Under the pieces are notes generated by a model. The model saw nothing but the letters and a program-made list of their open reading frames with translations, made no database searches and was not told the origin of the DNA. A stretch of 64,000 bases of DNA from Parvibaculaceae bacterium (GTDB lineage Bacteria > Pseudomonadota > Alphaproteobacteria > Parvibaculales > Parvibaculaceae). The translations under genes and the position numbers were made by a program. This document shows, one piece after another, positions 36,703-45,498 of this stretch (position 1 is its first letter; the number at the start of each line of letters is the position of its first letter). The stretch is from NCBI GenBank assembly GCA_029209985.1, contig JARGNZ010000016.1, positions 1 through 64,000 on the forward strand, written 5' to 3'.

Positions 36703-37030
36703 TGAGGGGTGGCATTGGGATCAAACCACAGTAAAACTGCCAAAAATTGAAAGATGTGGAAGCGCGAACAAAAACTTACGCGCTTTGGTGAAATCGGGTG
36801 ATTCCGGGGTGGGCAGCCTTGCTTCCTTAGGTTAACATCGCCCGCATTATCAAATTAGACACGTGGAAACGTAAGGTTTGCTCTTGTCGGGGAAGTCGAA
36901 AGCGCCTCATTCGGGGATAATTTTGGATTTATCGCTGGAATTGAACTCTTTCGACGTTAGAAGCTTGGGATGAGGTCAATCATTCCGTCGTATAGCAGGG
37001 CCCACCGAGGCCGGTCGCAGGGGATCATCT
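36703..37030. other. Promoter region of the autotransporter gene
   Basis: 328 bases without an ORF. It contains a 6-base hairpin (36761-36784; AGCGCG/CGCGCT, loop 12), which may end the symporter transcript, and the short repeat ACGT-GGAA-ACGT near 36860. The autotransporter promoter should lie here, but I see no convincing -35/-10 pair. No ribosome site is strong either (AGGGGA 8 bases before the ATG). Confidence 0.5.
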
Positions 37031-39871
37031 ATGAGTAGAGAATTAGTCAACAAACGCCGGAGCCTGACCCATGTTTTGGCGTGTGGAGTTTCTCTGATTG
37101 CGATGACATGCCATATCGGCACCGCATCCGCTGACCATGATATTTCCAGCACAACAGCCGGCCCAATTGCGACGTCGGATTTTCTGGATAACATTGTCAT
37201 TAAAAGCGGTGGCACGATCACGACCGATGACGGTGTTGTCGCAGTCACCATTGACACAGACAACTCAGTCACAATCGACGACAACGGCACTATTGATGCT
37301 GATGACGTTGGCGCGATTGGTGTATTGGTGAGTTCAGATACGACAGGCGCGATCACAAACCAAGGCACCATCATAAGTGGTGCATCGGAAGTGAGTGATG
37401 ACGGAGGCGAAGCCGGGGGCGGCGCTATCGTCGTCAATGCAGACCTTGATGGTGGTATTTCAAATGAACTTCTCGAAGATGAGTATGCGGGGACCATTAC
37501 AAGCTACGGTGAATACGGTATTTTGATCCATGCGGATGCCGGTACGGGCGACGTGGCTGTGGGGGCCGTTGGAGCAGGCGACAAAGCATTTAGCATCTAC
37601 AATCAGTCGATAATTAAAGGTAACTCGAATGTCACCGACGCGATTGATGGTGATGGCATTACCGTTACCGCCATTCGGGTTGAAGGCGATGGACTGGGCA
37701 ATACAGCCACGCTAACGGATGGCATCCACAATGATGGAGAAAACGCTTCCATCAGCGGCGTGGCTTATATGGCCGACAGTCTTCATGTTATTTCCATTGG
37801 TGATGAAGGGGTCGTTTCCGAATTGACCAACAGCGGGACAATTCTTGCAACACACATCGGGTCTGATGACGATGATGAGGTTACAGAAGCCAATGTCGAG
37901 GTCATTGCGGTGAAAGTAGAGGCGGGCGGGAGCCTAGCCTCCATTACCAATGAATTAGATACCGACGCAGACGATCCCTTAGAGGATTCTGGCATAATTA
38001 GAGCTGTCTCAAGCTTGGAGGGCGTTGACGTTATTGCCATCCAAGACCTGTCGGGATCGCTGGTCCTCATCGATAATGAGGGGACGATTGAAGCTGAATC
38101 CGCAGATGAGGATGATGACACAGTCATTACCAAAGGCGCTGAGATCGCGATTGACGTAAGTGCAAATACGGCAGGCTTTACACTGAATAACTCCGGTGAA
38201 ATCACGGGGGATATTTTATTGGGGTCTGGTGATGACGCGATTAACATCACAGGCGGTTTCATCGATGGGCTCATCGATTTTGGCGATGGCGCAAATACAT
38301 TAGGCATCAGCGGTGGCGGGTCTTTCACCACGGCCACAGACATTACCACCACCATTGGCACGCTTGATGTTGTCGTCGATGGGGGCACGTTGGTTGTTGA
38401 AGAGGCAGGCTTTACGGCCACGAATGTGACCATCACTGACTCAAATACGCTTGATGCTTTCGATTCCACTGTAGAAGTTCAATGGGACCCAACGAACCCA
38501 GCAACCGACGCGTTGTTGATTGCCGATGATGTCACCATCGACAATGGAACCATCATTGATGTTGAGCTTATGGCTTACACAGCGACCACTCAAATTATTG
38601 ATGTTGCTGAAGCCAATACGACTTTAACAACCAGCGACGTGGACTTGGTTGTTGGCGGCATTGCGGCAGGCTACAACACATCAATCGATGAAGTTGGCAA
38701 CGTTCTGCAAGTTACCATTGAACGTAAATCAGCTGCAGATCTCGGTTTGAATGCAAACCAAACAGCTCTATACAATGCAGCCCCAACAGCACTTGAATCT
38801 GAAACAACCTTTGGGGCAGCGGTTGGTAATCTGCAAACAGAAGCTGAAGTTGTGGCCGCGTACCAAGACATGCTACCTGACCTGACCGGTGCTAATGAAG
38901 ATTTGGCGATGATGTTGCAAGATACGTCTAGCGGCATGATCCAAGACCGTTTGAAGCAGCTGCGTCCGCTCTTTGCGACAGCCTCTACATCCAAAAGTAC
39001 CTATCGCACGGGGTATGAGTGGGGCACGAGCCAGCCACGTCAACAGACAGGCTTCTGGGGACAAGAAGGGTACGGCGCCATCGAATCGACTGCGGGTGCA
39101 GCGGGCGACGATTATGAAGGCACTCTTTATTCATTCGCTTTTGGTTTGGATAGTCGGGCAAAAGACGGATCAATTTTCGGTCTGTCCTTTAATTATGGCG
39201 TCCTCGATTACGAACCAGATGACGCAGTGGACGACGCAAATAAAGCGTCCAGCTATCTTTTAAGTGCTTATTACTCTGATAACATGGGCGTTTTGTTCTG
39301 GGATACCGTCGCAACCATCGGCGTGAACGAATATAATCAAACCCGTCGCGTGAGCGTTGCAGACGAGGAACGCCTGCCCTCTGCTACGTGGCTTGGCTAC
39401 CAAGCAGGCTTGCAAGCGCAAGTTGGATATGTTGCCAAAATGGGCCGCACAGCTATTACCCCCACAATCGGCGCGTCTTACACCTATTTGGGACAAGATT
39501 CCTATGACGAGGAGGACGGTCAGAGCATGAATCTTGCTTATGATAGCCGTACCTTCAATTCGATGCGCAGTAATGTTGGGATGCGGGTTGAACACGCATT
39601 TGGCTCTGGCGATATTCTCTTTATTCCAAGCCTACATGCCGCATGGTCTCATGAATTCATTGGGGATGCGCCGGAAATCTCAGCCGCCTTCGTTTCTGGC
39701 GGGAACAAGTTTACCGTCACCGGGGATGAGGTCGATTCTGATACCATTTATGCGGGCGCTGGTGTGACGATGGTCTTTGAGATTGGTCAATTGGACTTTT
39801 CTTACGAAATGCAAAACAGCGATACGCTCACAAATCACGCGCTTATGGCGACGCTAGGTGTGGCTCTTTAA
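37031..39871 (+). CDS. Autotransporter (type Va) with acidic beta-helical passenger
   Basis: 946 residues. A basic N-terminus with a hydrophobic core ending TASA gives a signal peptide of ~34 residues. The passenger (about 35-600) is built of degenerate short repeats of the type NxGTI---, for example ITNQGTIISG, LTNSGTILAT, IDNEGTIEAE and LNNSGEITGD, which should coil as a beta-helix. It is very rich in Asp/Glu, poor in Lys/Arg and has no Cys after the signal peptide. One stretch (GSGDDAINITGG, then DFGDGANTLGI) resembles RTX-type calcium repeats. The last ~280 residues are the outer-membrane autotransporter barrel, ending ALMATLGVAL rather than in Phe. Adhesion or a calcium-bound surface layer is plausible; the ligand is unknown. 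It ends with a strong terminator. Confidence 0.87.
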   Translation: MSRELVNKRRSLTHVLACGVSLIAMTCHIGTASADHDISSTTAGPIATSDFLDNIVIKSGGTITTDDGVVAVTIDTDNSVTIDDNGTIDADDVGAIGVLVSSDTTGAITNQGTIISGASEVSDDGGEAGGGAIVVNADLDGGISNELLEDEYAGTITSYGEYGILIHADAGTGDVAVGAVGAGDKAFSIYNQSIIKGNSNVTDAIDGDGITVTAIRVEGDGLGNTATLTDGIHNDGENASISGVAYMADSLHVISIGDEGVVSELTNSGTILATHIGSDDDDEVTEANVEVIAVKVEAGGSLASITNELDTDADDPLEDSGIIRAVSSLEGVDVIAIQDLSGSLVLIDNEGTIEAESADEDDDTVITKGAEIAIDVSANTAGFTLNNSGEITGDILLGSGDDAINITGGFIDGLIDFGDGANTLGISGGGSFTTATDITTTIGTLDVVVDGGTLVVEEAGFTATNVTITDSNTLDAFDSTVEVQWDPTNPATDALLIADDVTIDNGTIIDVELMAYTATTQIIDVAEANTTLTTSDVDLVVGGIAAGYNTSIDEVGNVLQVTIERKSAADLGLNANQTALYNAAPTALESETTFGAAVGNLQTEAEVVAAYQDMLPDLTGANEDLAMMLQDTSSGMIQDRLKQLRPLFATASTSKSTYRTGYEWGTSQPRQQTGFWGQEGYGAIESTAGAAGDDYEGTLYSFAFGLDSRAKDGSIFGLSFNYGVLDYEPDDAVDDANKASSYLLSAYYSDNMGVLFWDTVATIGVNEYNQTRRVSVADEERLPSATWLGYQAGLQAQVGYVAKMGRTAITPTIGASYTYLGQDSYDEEDGQSMNLAYDSRTFNSMRSNVGMRVEHAFGSGDILFIPSLHAAWSHEFIGDAPEISAAFVSGGNKFTVTGDEVDSDTIYAGAGVTMVFEIGQLDFSYEMQNSDTLTNHALMATLGVAL

Positions 39872-39891
39872 GGCTCAAACAGTATGTTTTT

Positions 39892-39930
39892 GGGGCGCAG
39901 AGGACATTTGGTCCGCTGCGCCCCTTTTTT
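39892..39930 (+). terminator. Intrinsic terminator of the autotransporter gene
   Basis: A GC-rich stem GGGGCGCAG--GGAC paired with GTCC--CTGCGCCCC (39892-39924), with a small internal mismatch, is followed by six Ts. It lies 20 bases after the stop. Confidence 0.9.
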
Positions 39931-40055
39931 GTCCCCAAAAGCTTTACCACAAAGCAAATCAAGGGCTTGCCAAGCCGCTCAGAGATAAGTAGATTGCGGC
40001 GCATTCAATGAGGTCACGAAGCTCACCGCTTCCACTATGGTCTTGTTTTGAGTAT

Positions 40056-40132
40056 GCCGTCTTAGCTCAGTTGGTTAGAGCGCTAGATTGTGGATCTAGA
40101 GGTCCCCTGTTCGATTCAGGGAGACGGTACCA
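40056..40132 (+). tRNA. tRNA-His (GTG), alphaproteobacterial type
   Basis: A full cloverleaf: acceptor GCCGTCT/AGACGGT, anticodon stem CTAGA/TCTAG with loop TTGTGGA, anticodon GTG, T-loop TTCGATT, CCA encoded. The base before G1 is T and the discriminator is A73, so the usual G-1:C73 identity pair is missing, and the first pair is G1:U72. This derived form is known from a large group of alphaproteobacteria. Confidence 0.96.
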
Positions 40133-40257
40133 TCTCTCCTCTTTAAAGACATTGAGACCCAGCGCTTCGTCCGGCATGTGCTATGGACCGAGACGATCTA
40201 TGTGCGAATAGTGTAGTGTCGCATGGTCTAATCGCGATGATGTGCAGGAGTGAGAGT

Positions 40258-41355
40258 ATGGCAGATTGGTTCACATTAGCAGCGCCTCTGCCAGATCAAG
40301 AGGCCGCCGCTGCTGCCCGCGCCCGGCAAGCTATCCTGACCAAGCCCACCGGCTCTTTGGGGCAATTAGAAGAGGTTGCCATTCAATTAGCGGCCTGTCA
40401 GAAGACAGAAACCCCGCAGATCAATACTCCCCACATTCTTATTTTTGCAGCAGACCACGGTATTGTCGCAGAGGGAGTTTCGCTTTTCCCTCAAGAAGTG
40501 ACGGGCCAAATGATGGCAAATTTTGTCGCCGGAGGGGCGGCCATATCTGTCTTAGCTCGGGAGAGCGGTGCTCATCTTTCAATCATTGATGTGGGCTCTA
40601 TTTTGGAAGAGCCGCTTGATCGCGTCGTGACGGACAAGGTGACGCGGGGAAGTGCAAATTTTAGACGCCAAGATGCCTTGAGTGCCACTGACCTCAGCCA
40701 CGCTTTAGCCGCCGGACAAAGAGCGGTGGAACGCGCCTTGACCGCCAAGACAGACCTTTTGATCTTGGGCGAAATGGGAATTGGGAACACCAGTGCCGCA
40801 ACCGCGATCGCCGCAGCCCTCACCCAAACGGCCCCCGCCCAGATTACGGGGGCAGGCACGGGTATCAACCCTGCAGGCCTAAGCCATAAGCGCCAGGTGT
40901 TGGAAGAGAGCCTTGTGTTCCATGGCCTTACGGCAGACCCTCAAAAGGCCCCTCCCGAGCCGTTGGAGGTGTTGCGAAAAGTAGGAGGGCACGACCTTGC
41001 GGCCGTCACAGGCGCTTATATCGCGGCGGCGCAGAACCAAATGCCTGTATTGGTAGACGGTTTCATTTGTACCGCCGCAGCCCTTGCCGCTGTGCGTCTC
41101 AACCCAAGCTGTCGGCCTTGGATGATTTTTACACATCAGTCGGCAGAACAAGGGCATGGTCATATTTTAGGCGAACTTGAAGCGCGCCCGTTGCTTAACA
41201 TCGGCTTGCGACTAGGAGAGGGCAGTGGGGCGGCGGTCGCGTTACCTCTTATTCGCCTTGCCTGCTCATTACACAACAAAATGGCAACTTTTGAGGATGC
41301 GGGTGTCAGTGATAAGACGCGTGCATCCAAGGAGCAGAGCAATGACACAGCCTGA
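40258..41355 (+). CDS. cobT: Nicotinate-nucleotide--dimethylbenzimidazole phosphoribosyltransferase
   Basis: A 365-residue enzyme that makes alpha-ribazole phosphate from nicotinate mononucleotide and dimethylbenzimidazole, activating the lower ligand of cobalamin. Motifs: ARQAILTKPTGSLGQLEEVA, ILIFAADHGIVAEGVS, LLILGEMGIGNTSAATAIAA and the catalytic Glu region GLRLGEGSGAAVALPLI. The ATG at 40258 has AGGAG about 8 bases upstream; the open frame to 40183 adds unsupported residues. First gene of the plus-strand cobalamin operon. No riboswitch is visible in the 125 bases between tRNA-His and this start. Confidence 0.95.
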   Translation: MADWFTLAAPLPDQEAAAAARARQAILTKPTGSLGQLEEVAIQLAACQKTETPQINTPHILIFAADHGIVAEGVSLFPQEVTGQMMANFVAGGAAISVLARESGAHLSIIDVGSILEEPLDRVVTDKVTRGSANFRRQDALSATDLSHALAAGQRAVERALTAKTDLLILGEMGIGNTSAATAIAAALTQTAPAQITGAGTGINPAGLSHKRQVLEESLVFHGLTADPQKAPPEPLEVLRKVGGHDLAAVTGAYIAAAQNQMPVLVDGFICTAAALAAVRLNPSCRPWMIFTHQSAEQGHGHILGELEARPLLNIGLRLGEGSGAAVALPLIRLACSLHNKMATFEDAGVSDKTRASKEQSNDTA

Positions 41356-41947
41356 CCGCACGCGGAAAATCTCGCTCACCCTTTTGCGGCACGGCGAAAA
41401 CCCATTGGCCGGAACATTTTGCGGCAGTTCTGATCCTGAACTGACAGAGGCCGGATGGGACATGATGCGCCGACGTGTTGAGGGGCGCTCGTGGGACCAG
41501 GTCATCACCTCCCCCTTAAAACGCTGCAAGCTATTTGCCCAAGAGCATTTTGAGCCTCAAATTGAACCAAGGTTTCGAGAGCTAGACTTTGGGGAGTGGG
41601 AAGCCAAAACCACCGAGCAAGTGATGGCAGTGGCTGAAACACATTTGCGGGCCTTTTGGGAAAACCCGATAGACAATCCCCCACCCGGCGGCGAGAGCTG
41701 GGGAACGTTGCGCGCACGGGTGCATGAAGGTCTGTCTGATCTCTTTGATCACAGCGAGGGACAATCGGTCTTGATCGTCAGTCACGCAGGCGCAATCCGC
41801 GCCATGCTGTGTGAAACCATGGGCGTATCCTATGAAGCAAGCTGGAGCTTTTCCCTCCCGCTGGCGGTGCTGCTACAGCTCACCATCTATTTAGAAGACG
41901 ATGGCAAAGTACGGGCGCAATTACATGCCCTTGAGGGGGCACCGTGA
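41342..41947 (+). CDS. cobC: Histidine phosphatase, probable alpha-ribazole phosphatase
   Basis: A 201-residue phosphoglycerate-mutase-fold phosphatase. The phosphohistidine motif is TLLRHGENPLAGTFCGSSD; a second basic motif is TSPLKRCKLFAQ. The acid FRELDFGEWE and the second His in LIVSHAGAIRAM complete the site. Position inside the cobT-cobS-cobP operon indicates dephosphorylation of alpha-ribazole phosphate or cobalamin 5'-phosphate. The ATG at 41342 overlaps the 3' end of cobT by 14 bases. Confidence 0.9.
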   Translation: MTQPDRTRKISLTLLRHGENPLAGTFCGSSDPELTEAGWDMMRRRVEGRSWDQVITSPLKRCKLFAQEHFEPQIEPRFRELDFGEWEAKTTEQVMAVAETHLRAFWENPIDNPPPGGESWGTLRARVHEGLSDLFDHSEGQSVLIVSHAGAIRAMLCETMGVSYEASWSFSLPLAVLLQLTIYLEDDGKVRAQLHALEGAP

Positions 41948-42720
41948 AATCCCCGGTGAAACACTTTATTCTGGCTCTTCAATTTTTAACCCGGCTGCCC
42001 ACACCGCAGATCAAAAATTTTGTGCCAGATGATCTCGCGCATTCAGCACCCTACTTTCCACTTGTGGGGTGCGTGCTCGGGGTGTTGGTTGCCGGGGCTG
42101 CTTATGTGGGCCAATTGGTGGACCCTTGGGCGGGCGCATTTCTGGGCGTCCTGTTTTGGACCGCCTTGACGGGCGCATTGCATCTTGATGGGCTAGGCGA
42201 CTTGGCCGATGCCTTGGGGGCGAGCCATGCAAACCCGGACCGCTTTCATGAGGTGATGAAAGACCCGCACATGGGGGCATTCGGCGCGATTTCAGTTTTA
42301 TTGCAAGTGATGGCAAAGCTCATCTTTTTGATGCTGCTCTGTAAAACCGATTACATATGGCTCCTCATTCCGTTGATCGCCGCCGCACGGTTGGGGCCTC
42401 TTGTCTGGACAGCCTGTCTGCCTGTTCTCAAGTCTAGGGCACCCGGAGAAATCGGATCAGGTGAACGCTTCTCATGGGCGACCAGCCCCGTGCCTATTCT
42501 GTTTTGGGCGCTCAGCTTGGTGGCGTTCTCGCTTTGGTTGGCACCCGTACTCCTCTCTATGGTCGTCATCATTGCAGGCTGGTGGCTGTATTTGAAAATA
42601 CGTCTGGGCGGCCAAACGGGTGACTGCCTTGGGGCAGGCATAGAAATTTGCGAAAGTGCAGGCTTGGCAAGCTGCGTTATGCTGCTGCCATTGGTATCCA
42701 TTGTGGGAGCTTCCCTGTGA
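41944..42720 (+). CDS. cobS: Adenosylcobinamide-GDP ribazoletransferase (cobalamin synthase)
   Basis: A 258-residue inner-membrane enzyme that joins adenosylcobinamide-GDP and alpha-ribazole (phosphate), the final assembly step. Motifs: ALQFLTRLPTP at the start, ALHLDGLGDLADALGA and MKDPHMGAFGAISVLLQVMA (metal/GDP site), and a late RLGGQTGDCLGAG. Several membrane helices are visible. It starts with GTG at 41944, overlapping the phosphatase stop by 4 bases, which fits translational coupling. Confidence 0.95.
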   Translation: MKSPVKHFILALQFLTRLPTPQIKNFVPDDLAHSAPYFPLVGCVLGVLVAGAAYVGQLVDPWAGAFLGVLFWTALTGALHLDGLGDLADALGASHANPDRFHEVMKDPHMGAFGAISVLLQVMAKLIFLMLLCKTDYIWLLIPLIAAARLGPLVWTACLPVLKSRAPGEIGSGERFSWATSPVPILFWALSLVAFSLWLAPVLLSMVVIIAGWWLYLKIRLGGQTGDCLGAGIEICESAGLASCVMLLPLVSIVGASL

Positions 42721-43265
42721 CACAAGCTACTTTTTCACTTCCGGCGCAAGGGCCATTTTCAACATTAGTGTTAGGCGGTGCGAGATCGGGAAAAAGCCGA
42801 TACGGCGAACAATTGGTTGAGTGTGCAGAAGGGGAGCACATTTATATTGCCACGGCCCAAGCTTGGGATGGCGAAATGCGTGACCGCATTTCCCATCACC
42901 AAAAGCGGCGCGGCGATAATTGGTCTTTGATTGAAGAGCCGTTGGCCCTTGCTGATGTTCTGCGTTCCCAGATTACATCGAACCAAATAGTGCTTGTCGA
43001 TTGCCTCACACTTTGGCTATCCAATCTGATGGGGGCTGAAAAGAATATTGACGCCAACGTCGATGATTTGATTGACGCGTTAGGGGCGTGCAAAGGGCGG
43101 GTTGTTTTCATTTCCAATGAAGTGGGACAGGGGATTGTGCCAGATAACGCACTGGCGCGGCTCTTTCGTGATGAAGCTGGCCGAATGCACCAACGCCTTG
43201 CAGGCGTGTGCGATGCAGCTGTGATGATTGTGGCAGGCCTGCCGCTGGTGCTCAAACAGCCTTAG
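42717..43265 (+). CDS. cobP: Bifunctional adenosylcobinamide kinase / guanylyltransferase
   Basis: About 182 residues. The kinase P-loop is LVLGGARSGKSRYGEQL, followed by YIATAQAWDGEMRDRISHHQ with the guanylylated His region, then VLVDCLTLWLSNL and FISNEVGQGIVPDNALARLF. It phosphorylates adenosylcobinamide and then adds GMP (CobU of Salmonella). The start is GTG at 42717, overlapping the cobS stop (GTGA). It is the last gene of the plus-strand operon and runs convergently into cobQ with a 4-base gap. Confidence 0.94.
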   Translation: MTQATFSLPAQGPFSTLVLGGARSGKSRYGEQLVECAEGEHIYIATAQAWDGEMRDRISHHQKRRGDNWSLIEEPLALADVLRSQITSNQIVLVDCLTLWLSNLMGAEKNIDANVDDLIDALGACKGRVVFISNEVGQGIVPDNALARLFRDEAGRMHQRLAGVCDAAVMIVAGLPLVLKQP

Positions 43266-43269
43266 CCTG

Positions 43270-44730
43270 TCATGCGCCAGACATTTTAAGCATGGCGTCA
43301 AGGTTTAAGTCCTTTTCCATCGCAATGGCAATATCATCAAGGGCCTTTTCTACGCGCACAATATGATCGCGTGGATCCGTTGAGGACACCTTGAAGCGCT
43401 CAAGGAAGGCAGTGCGAAATGCGCCACTTTCAAAAAGCCCGTGCACATAAGCCCCCATCACATTGCCCTCAAGGGCGCATGCCCCATGTGGCTGCTGGCC
43501 TTCTTTCATCAACCAAGGCCGTGTGAGGGCAGGCCCTTGGCTCACACCGTTGTGGATTTCATAACCTTCAAAGGGAACCGGCGATCCGTGGAGCGTGCCG
43601 CGCACGCGCCGCACTTCTTTTTGGGGGTTGAGCCGTGTCTCCATATCAAGAAGCCCTAGCCCCACAACAGTGCCAGCTGTGCCCTCCAAGCCTTCCGGGT
43701 CGGTTATGTGGTTTCCCAGCATTTGGAAACCGCCACAAATACCCAGAACGGAGCCACCACGCCGCAGGTGTGCCCGCAGGTCGATATCCCACCCTTGTGC
43801 ACAAAGGAATTGGTAGTCAGCAAGCGTTGATTTTGTGCCCGGCAAAATGATGAGGTCTGCCGTGCCTCGAATGGCTTCACCGGGGGGAACAAACCGCAGA
43901 TCAACAGAACCTTCGCGGGCCAGAGGGTCAAATTCATCAAAGTTGGCAATACGCGACAACATCGGAATGTCGATGGTGAGCGCCGCGCCGTTGCCTGTGG
44001 CGGCTCGTTCCAGCACCACGCCGTCTTCTGCTGGCAGGTCCCGCATCGCGGGAAGCCACCCAAGAACACCAAGCCCAGCCCAGCCTGTGCGTGTTTCGAT
44101 TTCGGTGAGGCCCTCGTCAAAGAGAGTAACATCGCCGCGAAACTTGTTGATGAGAAACCCTTTAATCAACGCGCGATCGGTATGAGATAAAACTTCATGG
44201 GTGCCGACCAGTGAGGCAATAACCCCGCCGCGATCAATATCACCGATCAAAACCACTGGCGTGTCTGTCGCTGTTGCAAAACCCATGTTGGCAATATCGC
44301 CAGCCCGCAAGTTCGTTTCCGCTGGACTGCCAGCCCCTTCCACAAGCACAAGGTCTGCTTGTACCCGCAAAATATCAAAGCTGGAGAGCACGCCCGCCAG
44401 TAAATGTTGTTTGCGGCGCTGGTAGTCGGCGGCTTGCGCTGTACCGATCACTTTTCCATGCAAGACGACCTGCGCCCCGACATCGCTTTGGGGTTTCAGC
44501 AAAACAGGGTTCATGTGGATGGATGGCTCCACGCCCGCTGCAATGGCTTGTAACCACTGGGCGCGGCCAATCTCGCCCCCATCAAGCGTAACGGCTGCAT
44601 TGTTGGACATGTTTTGAGGTTTGAACGGGTGTACGCTCAGGCCACGGCGCACAAAAGCCCGCGCCAACCCGGCAACCAAAACAGATTTGCCAACGTCAGA
44701 CCCCGTTCCCTGAAACATCAATGCAGTCAT
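43270..44730 (-). CDS. cobQ: Cobyric acid synthase
   Basis: A 486-residue glutamine amidotransferase that amidates adenosylcobyrinic acid a,c-diamide at four side chains. The N-terminal ATP-binding domain has MFQGTGSDVGKSVLVAGLAR and PFKPQNMSNNAAVT. The C-terminal class I glutaminase domain has the nucleophile Cys in VLGICGGFQMLG and the catalytic His in GAYVHGLFE. Length is normal. The ATG lies 3 bases after the btuD stop. Its presence implies de novo late synthesis or use of cobyrinate-level intermediates, not only cobinamide salvage. Confidence 0.95.
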   Translation of the reverse strand: MTALMFQGTGSDVGKSVLVAGLARAFVRRGLSVHPFKPQNMSNNAAVTLDGGEIGRAQWLQAIAAGVEPSIHMNPVLLKPQSDVGAQVVLHGKVIGTAQAADYQRRKQHLLAGVLSSFDILRVQADLVLVEGAGSPAETNLRAGDIANMGFATATDTPVVLIGDIDRGGVIASLVGTHEVLSHTDRALIKGFLINKFRGDVTLFDEGLTEIETRTGWAGLGVLGWLPAMRDLPAEDGVVLERAATGNGAALTIDIPMLSRIANFDEFDPLAREGSVDLRFVPPGEAIRGTADLIILPGTKSTLADYQFLCAQGWDIDLRAHLRRGGSVLGICGGFQMLGNHITDPEGLEGTAGTVVGLGLLDMETRLNPQKEVRRVRGTLHGSPVPFEGYEIHNGVSQGPALTRPWLMKEGQQPHGACALEGNVMGAYVHGLFESGAFRTAFLERFKVSSTDPRDHIVRVEKALDDIAIAMEKDLNLDAMLKMSGA

Positions 44731-44733
44731 GCT

Positions 44734-45498
44734 TTATCCCAACAAGTGATGAGAGACGATCAGGCCGCTCTGAGCATCACGGGCAACATCAACGTGATAG
44801 ACCGCTTTCAGGTTTGCATCATTCAAAACGTCATGGGGCTGACCTTCAGCCACAAGTCCCCCTTGGTTGAGCAAGTAGAGGCGGTCGCAATAGCGCATGG
44901 CGAGATTGAGGTCATGCAAGATAACGCAAACCGATGTGCCTTGTTGAGTGGCCGTTTTAAGGGCTTCCATCGCGGTGAGTTGAAAATAAGGGTCTAAAGC
45001 AGCGGTCGGCTCATCAACCAATAATGTATCCGCCCCAACAGCGAGGGCGCGGGCCAGCAAAATGCGTGCGCGTTCGCCACCAGAAAGTTGGCGCACTGGG
45101 CGGTTGGCAAAATCTGTCGCTTTGGCCAGCTCCATCGCCGCATCAATGGCGGCGTCGTCTGCTGCGCTGAGGTGGCTCCAGCTCGTTTGGTGTGGCACTC
45201 GACCAAGCGCCACCAAGCGCCGCCCGGTGAGCGGCCATGCAATGTCCTGCCCCTGCGGTAAATAGGAAATATCGCCCGCATGGAAATGGGCTGGGTCGTG
45301 CGTGATTTCTTGGCCGTCTAAAAAGATTTGGCCCTCATCGCTTGGTATCAAGCGCAGGAGTGCCCGCATCAACGTGGTCTTCCCGGCACCATTGGGGCCG
45401 ATCAAGCCAACCAGTTCACCGGAGTTGAGTTTCATCGATAAATCACGCACAGCAGCGTGCTCGCCCAACGAGACGGAAAGAGAGCGTGTTTCAATCAT
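44734..45498 (-). CDS. btuD: Cobalamin/iron-type ABC transporter ATP-binding protein
   Basis: A 254-residue ABC ATPase of the FecE/BtuD type. Walker A is LIGPNGAGKTTLMRALL, the signature LSGGERARILLARAL, Walker B LLVDEPTAALD, and the H-loop VCVILHDLNLAMRY. It powers import through the BtuC homologue. The ATG at 45498 overlaps the permease stop (ATGA); the open frame to 45531 lies inside the permease gene and is unlikely. Riboswitch-linked context gives the cobalamin assignment. Confidence 0.93.
   Translation of the reverse strand: MIETRSLSVSLGEHAAVRDLSMKLNSGELVGLIGPNGAGKTTLMRALLRLIPSDEGQIFLDGQEITHDPAHFHAGDISYLPQGQDIAWPLTGRRLVALGRVPHQTSWSHLSAADDAAIDAAMELAKATDFANRPVRQLSGGERARILLARALAVGADTLLVDEPTAALDPYFQLTAMEALKTATQQGTSVCVILHDLNLAMRYCDRLYLLNQGGLVAEGQPHDVLNDANLKAVYHVDVARDAQSGLIVSHHLLG

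Noticed and set aside
36976-37497. Ser/Thr/Pro-rich 173-residue minus-strand ORF (also 37783-38469)
   Set aside because: Antisense shadows of the Asp/Thr-rich autotransporter; composition is explained by the reverse complement of its repeats.
40008-40211. 67-residue ORF containing AVLAQLVRALDCGSRGP
   Set aside because: It reads through tRNA-His and is a typical false ORF.
40133-40257. Possible second cobalamin riboswitch upstream of cobT
   Set aside because: Only 125 bases, and none of the conserved blocks (B12 box, GGGAA, ACCACTG) can be found.
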